DNA of 46,831 bases. Origin: Mycobacterium sp. (lineage in GTDB: Bacteria; Actinomycetota; Actinomycetes; Mycobacteriales; Mycobacteriaceae). The stretch is from positions 1 to 46,831 of the forward strand of contig NZ_JAICZA010000020.1 of assembly GCF_025933915.1 (NCBI RefSeq), given 5' to 3'. A program made the position numbers and the translations under genes. Below are positions 42,926-46,831 of this stretch, in pieces. The notes beneath the pieces are model-generated. The model was not told the DNA's origin. It worked only from the letters and a program-made list of their open reading frames with translations, and made no database searches. Positions within the stretch are counted from its first letter, which is position 1. Every line of letters starts with the position of its first letter.

Positions 42926-44403
42926 ACGAGATCATCCGATCCGACGCCGCGACGCTGGCCGCCCGGATCGCCGCCAAGGAGGTGTCGTCGGTCGAGGTCA
43001 CCCAGGCCTGCCTGGACCAGATCGCGGCCACCGACGACCGCTACCACGCCTTCCTGCACGTGGCGGCCGACGAGGCGCTTGCCGCGGCCGCCGTTGTCGA
43101 TGAAGCCGTGGCCGCCGGGGAGCGGCTGCCGTCACCGCTGGCCGGGGTGCCACTGGCGCTCAAGGACGTCTTCACCACGGTCGACATGCCCACCACCTGC
43201 GGGTCCAAGATCCTGCAGGGCTGGCGTGCCCCCTACGACGCCACCGTCACCTCGCGGTTGCGCGCCGCGGGCATCCCGATCCTGGGCAAGACCAACATGG
43301 ACGAGTTCGCGATGGGGTCCTCGACCGAGAACTCCGCCTACGGCCCCACCCGCAACCCGTGGAACGTCGACCGCGTGCCCGGCGGCTCCGGCGGCGGCAG
43401 CGCGGCGGCGCTGGCGGCGTTCCAGGCGCCGCTGGCGATCGGGACCGACACCGGCGGGTCCATCCGGCAGCCGGCCGCGCTGACCGCGACCGTCGGGGTG
43501 AAGCCGACCTACGGCACGGTGTCCCGCTACGGCCTGGTGGCGTGCGCGTCGTCGCTGGATCAGGGCGGCCCGTGCGCGCGCACCGTGCTCGACACCGCGC
43601 TGCTGCATCAGGTGATCGCCGGACACGACGCCCGCGACTCCACGTCGGTCGACGCCGCGGTGCCCGACGTCGTCGGCGCGGCCAGGTCCGGCGCGTCCGG
43701 CGACCTCAAGGGCGTGCGCGTCGGCGTGGTCAAACAGCTGCGCGGCGAGGGGTATCAGCCCGGGGTGTTGACCTCGTTCGAGGCCGCCGTCGAGCAGCTG
43801 ACCGCGTTGGGCGCCGAGGTGAGCGAAGTCGACTGCCCGCACTTCGAGTACGCGCTGGCCGCCTACTACCTGATCCTGCCGTCGGAGGTGTCGAGCAACC
43901 TGGCGCGCTTCGACGCCATGCGCTACGGGCTGCGCGTCGGCGATGACGGCAGCCACAGCGCCGAGGAAGTGATGGCGCTGACCCGGGCCGCCGGCTTCGG
44001 GCCGGAGGTCAAGCGGCGCATCATGATCGGCACCTACGCGCTTTCGGCCGGCTATTACGACGCCTACTACAACCAGGCTCAGAAGGTGCGCACCCTGATC
44101 GCCCGCGATCTGGACGAGGCCTACCGGTCGGTGGACGTCGTGGTGTCGCCGGCGACCCCGACCACCGCTTTCGCGCTCGGCGAAAAGGTCGACGACCCGC
44201 TGGCGATGTACCTGTTCGACCTGTGCACCCTGCCGCTGAACCTGGCCGGCCATTGCGGCATGTCGGTGCCGGCCGGGCTCTCGCCGGACGACGACCTGCC
44301 GGTCGGCTTGCAGATCATGGCGCCCGCGCTGGCCGACGACCGCCTCTACCGCGTCGGCGCCGCCTACGAAGCGGCCCGCGGGCCGTTGCCGAGCGCGATC
44401 TGA
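42922..44403 (+). CDS. gatA: Glutamyl-tRNA(Gln) amidotransferase subunit A
   Basis: This 493-aa amidase-family glutaminase releases ammonia that GatB uses to convert Glu-tRNA(Gln) to Gln-tRNA(Gln). The Ser-cisSer-Lys triad is K81 (LALKDVFTT), S156 ([12 protein letters not shown]) and S180 ([12 protein letters not shown]). The family block [20 protein letters not shown] is intact. GTG 42922 overlaps gatC. As in M. tuberculosis gatB is separated; pfkA follows. Confidence 0.97.
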   Translation: MNEIIRSDAATLAARIAAKEVSSVEVTQACLDQIAATDDRYHAFLHVAADEALAAAAVVDEAVAAGERLPSPLAGVPLALKDVFTTVDMPTTCGSKILQGWRAPYDATVTSRLRAAGIPILGKTNMDEFAMGSSTENSAYGPTRNPWNVDRVPGGSGGGSAAALAAFQAPLAIGTDTGGSIRQPAALTATVGVKPTYGTVSRYGLVACASSLDQGGPCARTVLDTALLHQVIAGHDARDSTSVDAAVPDVVGAARSGASGDLKGVRVGVVKQLRGEGYQPGVLTSFEAAVEQLTALGAEVSEVDCPHFEYALAAYYLILPSEVSSNLARFDAMRYGLRVGDDGSHSAEEVMALTRAAGFGPEVKRRIMIGTYALSAGYYDAYYNQAQKVRTLIARDLDEAYRSVDVVVSPATPTTAFALGEKVDDPLAMYLFDLCTLPLNLAGHCGMSVPAGLSPDDDLPVGLQIMAPALADDRLYRVGAAYEAARGPLPSAI

Positions 44404-44405
44404 CG

Positions 44406-44465
44406 GCGAGCAGACACAGAATCGCATTGCTCGCATCCATTTGATGCGATTCTGTGTCTGTTCGC
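44406..44465. terminator. Long palindrome after gatA (terminator-like, repeat-like)
   Basis: CAGACACAGAATCGCA (44411-44426) pairs perfectly with TGCGATTCTGTGTCTG (44445-44460) around an 18-bp loop; GCGA and TCGC extend the stem with one mismatch. There is no T run, so it may be a two-way stop or RNA-stability element. I recall related GCGAGCAGACGCA-type palindromes between mycobacterial genes. Confidence 0.7.
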
Positions 44466-44497
44466 GCCAGTAGGCCGCCGCCCGGCAAGATGGGACT

Positions 44498-45529
44498 ATG
44501 CGGATCGGAGTGCTCACCGGAGGCGGCGACTGCCCCGGGCTCAACGCCGTCATCCGGGCAGTGGTGCGTACGTGCGACTCCCGGTACGGCTCCTCGGTGG
44601 TCGGATTCCAGGACGGGTGGCGCGGGTTGCTGGAAAATCGGCGCGTCCAGCTGCAGAACGACGACCGCAACGACCGCCTGCTGGCCAAGGGCGGGACGAT
44701 GCTGGGGACCGCCCGGGTGAATCCCGACAAGCTGCGGGCCGGACTCAAGCAGGTCAAGCAGACCCTCGATGACAACGGGATCGACGTCCTCATCCCCATC
44801 GGGGGGGAAGGCACCCTGACGGCCGCGCACTGGCTCTCGGAGGAGAACGTTCCCGTGGTCGGCGTGCCGAAGACCATCGATAACGACATCGATTGCACCG
44901 ACGTGACTTTCGGTCACGACACGGCATTGACGGTCGCCACCGAGGCGATCGATCGATTGCACAGCACCGCCGAGTCCCACCAGCGCGTGATGCTGGTGGA
45001 GGTGATGGGCCGGCACGCGGGCTGGATCGCGCTGAACGCGGGCCTGGCCTCAGGCGCGCACATGACGCTGATCCCCGAGCAACCCTTCGATATCGAAGAG
45101 GTCTGCAGGCTGGTCAAACGTCGCTTCCAGCGCGGAGATTCGCACTTCATCTGCGTGGTCGCCGAGGGCGCCAAACCCGTCCCCGGTTCGATTGCGTTGC
45201 GGGAAGGCGGGATTGACGAGTTCGGCCATGAGAAATTCACCGGTGTGGCCGCGCAGCTGGGCGCCGAGGTGGAGATGCGCATCAACAAGGAAGTCCGGGT
45301 GACCGTGCTGGGCCATGTGCAGCGTGGCGGCACCCCGACGGCCTACGACCGGGTGCTGGCCACCCGGTTCGGCGTGAACGCGGCCGACGCGGCGCATGCG
45401 GGAGAATACGGCCAGATGGTGTCGCTGCGCGGCCAGGACATCGGCCGGGTGCCACTGGCAGATGCGGTACGCCAGCTCAAGTTGGTGCCCGACAGCCGCT
45501 ATGACGACGCCGCCGCGTTCTTCGGGTAG
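44498..45529 (+). CDS. pfkA: 6-phosphofructokinase
   Basis: This 343-aa enzyme phosphorylates fructose 6-phosphate. Motifs are [16 protein letters not shown] (ATP loop), [10 protein letters not shown], the catalytic PKTIDNDI with D128, [12 protein letters not shown] (substrate loop) and [13 protein letters not shown]. The G105 equivalent is Gly, usual for ATP use, while K125 replaces the Gly typical of bacterial ATP-PFKs and is the residue seen in PPi enzymes and some actinobacterial ATP-PFKs. ATP is most likely. It is transcribed from beyond the palindrome after gatA. Confidence 0.96.
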   Translation: MRIGVLTGGGDCPGLNAVIRAVVRTCDSRYGSSVVGFQDGWRGLLENRRVQLQNDDRNDRLLAKGGTMLGTARVNPDKLRAGLKQVKQTLDDNGIDVLIPIGGEGTLTAAHWLSEENVPVVGVPKTIDNDIDCTDVTFGHDTALTVATEAIDRLHSTAESHQRVMLVEVMGRHAGWIALNAGLASGAHMTLIPEQPFDIEEVCRLVKRRFQRGDSHFICVVAEGAKPVPGSIALREGGIDEFGHEKFTGVAAQLGAEVEMRINKEVRVTVLGHVQRGGTPTAYDRVLATRFGVNAADAAHAGEYGQMVSLRGQDIGRVPLADAVRQLKLVPDSRYDDAAAFFG

Positions 45530-45662
45530 GCCCGCCGACCGGGCAAACAACCGGTAGCTCGGAGTCGGCCGCGGCCCGAACAGGGCCGCCAAATGCTCGA
45601 TGCGCTGCGCGATCACCGAATCTCGTGGTTTCCGGACCCGTGCATAGCGGTTATACCGGGGT

Positions 45663-46823
45663 ATGAGCAACCGTGGTGCGAGTCGCGGAGTAGTTCAGCA
45701 ATCCGTTGGATCGGCGGGACCACCCGGCCCACCGCACCACGACCCGCGCCCGCCGGGGTGGCACGCCGACGCCGACCCGGCGGGCACCACGGTGCCGCAA
45801 CCCCGCCGTCCCGGCCGCCGGCCGCCCGGACCGTCGCAGCCCGTGCCACCGGGGCCGCCGCAGCGGGTCCCGCCACCGCCTCACCCCGGGCCGCCGCTGG
45901 GCGAGACGGCGCCGGACCGCTTCGACCAGCGCGACACCGACTCCGCCAGACTCAACTGGCGAGGGCTGCTCCATCGCGTTACCGGGATCGATCTGGGCCC
46001 CGGCAAAAACACCGCCTACGAAAGCGAGCTGCGGGGTCGCATCCGCGCGGCCGTGGGAGGTGCCTTTCCCATCGCCGTCCTCAACCTCAAGGGTGGCGTC
46101 GGCAAGACGGCGGTGGTCGAGGCCCTCGGTTCGACCTTCGCCGCCGTGCGCAACGACCGGGTGCTGGCCCTCGACATCGATGCGGGGGACTTGGCGGAGC
46201 GCCACGGCCGCCACAACCCGCACAGCATGGCCGACCTTCTCCACGGCAACCCGGCGATGCAATATGAGGACATCCGGGCGCTGACCTATATGAACGGTTT
46301 CGGGCTGGAAGTGCTCGGGTTGCCGGAATACGCACGCACCGACTGGCGCCTGGAGCGCCGTGACGTTCTGCGGGCCTTCTCGATGCTGCGAAATCAGTAT
46401 TCGGTGGTGCTGGTCGATTGCGTCAAGGCGCTCAATTCCAGTGTGATGGAGGCTGTTCTGCCGGAGTCGCGGGCCCTTGTGGTGGTCACGAGCACCTCCA
46501 TTGATGCGATACGCAAGACCCAGACGACCCTGGAGTGGCTGTGCCACAACGGGTATCAACGATTGTTGACGTCGACCGTGCTCGCCGTCAACCACGTCGA
46601 GTCGGCCAAGGTTGAAGGCGTGGTCGTCACGGAGCTCGATCGCTTGTCCGCCCGGGTCGCCGCCACGGTGGTGCTGCCCTTCGACCGCCACGTGCACCAG
46701 GGCCGCCAGATCGCGCTGGACCGAATGAGCAAGGAGAGCCGGCGCAGCTACCTCGAGATGGCAGCCGTGCTGGCGGGGATGTTCCCGGGCCGGGGCGGGG
46801 AGCGCGCTCGCGATCACCATTAG
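45663..46823 (+). CDS. MinD/ParA-like ATPase with proline-rich N-terminus
   Basis: This 386-aa protein has an unstructured Pro-rich part (about 18-80) and a P-loop ATPase of the MinD/ParA class. The deviant Walker A is NLKGGVGKTAVVEAL, with signature lysine K143 and catalytic K148. VLALDIDAGDLAERHG is the A' motif and VVLVDCVKAL the Walker B part. Similar Pro-rich ATPases serve ESX systems (EspI-like), but no ESX gene is nearby. It follows pfkA by 133 bp and ends just before the window edge. The role is unknown. Confidence 0.85.
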   Translation: MSNRGASRGVVQQSVGSAGPPGPPHHDPRPPGWHADADPAGTTVPQPRRPGRRPPGPSQPVPPGPPQRVPPPPHPGPPLGETAPDRFDQRDTDSARLNWRGLLHRVTGIDLGPGKNTAYESELRGRIRAAVGGAFPIAVLNLKGGVGKTAVVEALGSTFAAVRNDRVLALDIDAGDLAERHGRHNPHSMADLLHGNPAMQYEDIRALTYMNGFGLEVLGLPEYARTDWRLERRDVLRAFSMLRNQYSVVLVDCVKALNSSVMEAVLPESRALVVVTSTSIDAIRKTQTTLEWLCHNGYQRLLTSTVLAVNHVESAKVEGVVVTELDRLSARVAATVVLPFDRHVHQGRQIALDRMSKESRRSYLEMAAVLAGMFPGRGGERARDHH

Positions 46824-46831
46824 GATCGAGC

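Noticed and set aside
45657-45662. SigF -10 (GGGTAT) before the MinD/ParA-like gene
   Set aside because: The nearest GGTTT is about 27 bases away and the box overlaps the start codon.

Overview
The window is high-GC chromosomal DNA of a slow-growing, pigmented Mycobacterium, judged from gene content, GTG starts, ATGA/GTGA gene overlaps and MIRU-like intergenic repeats. Gene order follows the M. tuberculosis Rv3010c-Rv3037c segment in reverse, as I recall it, with two large additions. One is a carotenoid/photoprotection island at about 5.07-22.5 kb. The other is a block of cystathionine gamma-lyase-like gene, TetR, mmpS and mmpL at 36.5-41.8 kb. I see no tRNA, rRNA, IS element or CRISPR array.

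Layout. 0-4.9 kb: a 58-bp tandem repeat, an Rv3037c-like methyltransferase, a TB22.2-like secreted protein, a small membrane protein, an Rv3035-like lipoprotein and an Rv3034c-like hexapeptide acyltransferase. 4.9-5.07 kb: a DUF4333-like remnant. 5.07-9.0 kb: an MMPL-TspO-photolyase operon (minus strand). 9.1-11.1 kb: type 2 IPP isomerase, a MarR regulator and a small membrane protein. 11.1-18.6 kb: crtE-crtI-crtB-crtYc-crtYd-crtT-crtU-Rieske oxygenase (minus strand), almost wholly joined by 4-bp overlaps. 18.9-22.5 kb: a STAS protein, a serine-protease homologue lacking catalytic residues, a conserved hypothetical and an SRPBCC-epimerase fusion. 22.5-26.3 kb: Rv3032-, Rv3031- and Rv3030-like genes of methylglucose lipopolysaccharide (MGLP) synthesis. 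26.6-32.6 kb: etfBA, an N-acyltransferase, a PlsC-type acyltransferase, a cysteine desulfurase and mnmA. 32.6-36.5 kb: an LpqA-like lipoprotein, a MetE-like protein and ligA. 36.5-46.8 kb: the inserted transsulfuration/efflux block, an ACT-domain protein, gatC, gatA, pfkA and a MinD/ParA-like ATPase with a proline-rich N-terminus.

How the island may work. IPP isomerase and CrtE supply GGPP. CrtB and CrtI make lycopene, CrtYc/CrtYd cyclise it to beta-carotene, and CrtU aromatises the rings toward isorenieratene. CrtT and the Rieske oxygenase could modify the product. Photolyase, TspO and an MMPL pump sit in the same island. Three promoters with the spacing GGTTT/CGTTT-N15-GGGTAT, the pattern of mycobacterial SigF, lie inside it: before crtE, before the 76-aa membrane protein and before the dead protease. 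An 18-bp dyad upstream of crtE recurs with 13/18 identity in the mmpL/fni divergent region, making it a candidate MarR operator. This points to dual stress (SigF) and MarR control of a photoprotective island that splits the MGLP locus.

A second theme is the MIRU-like repeat, found at four places. One copy appears to be translated in frame inside the PlsC-type acyltransferase, just after its FPEGT motif.
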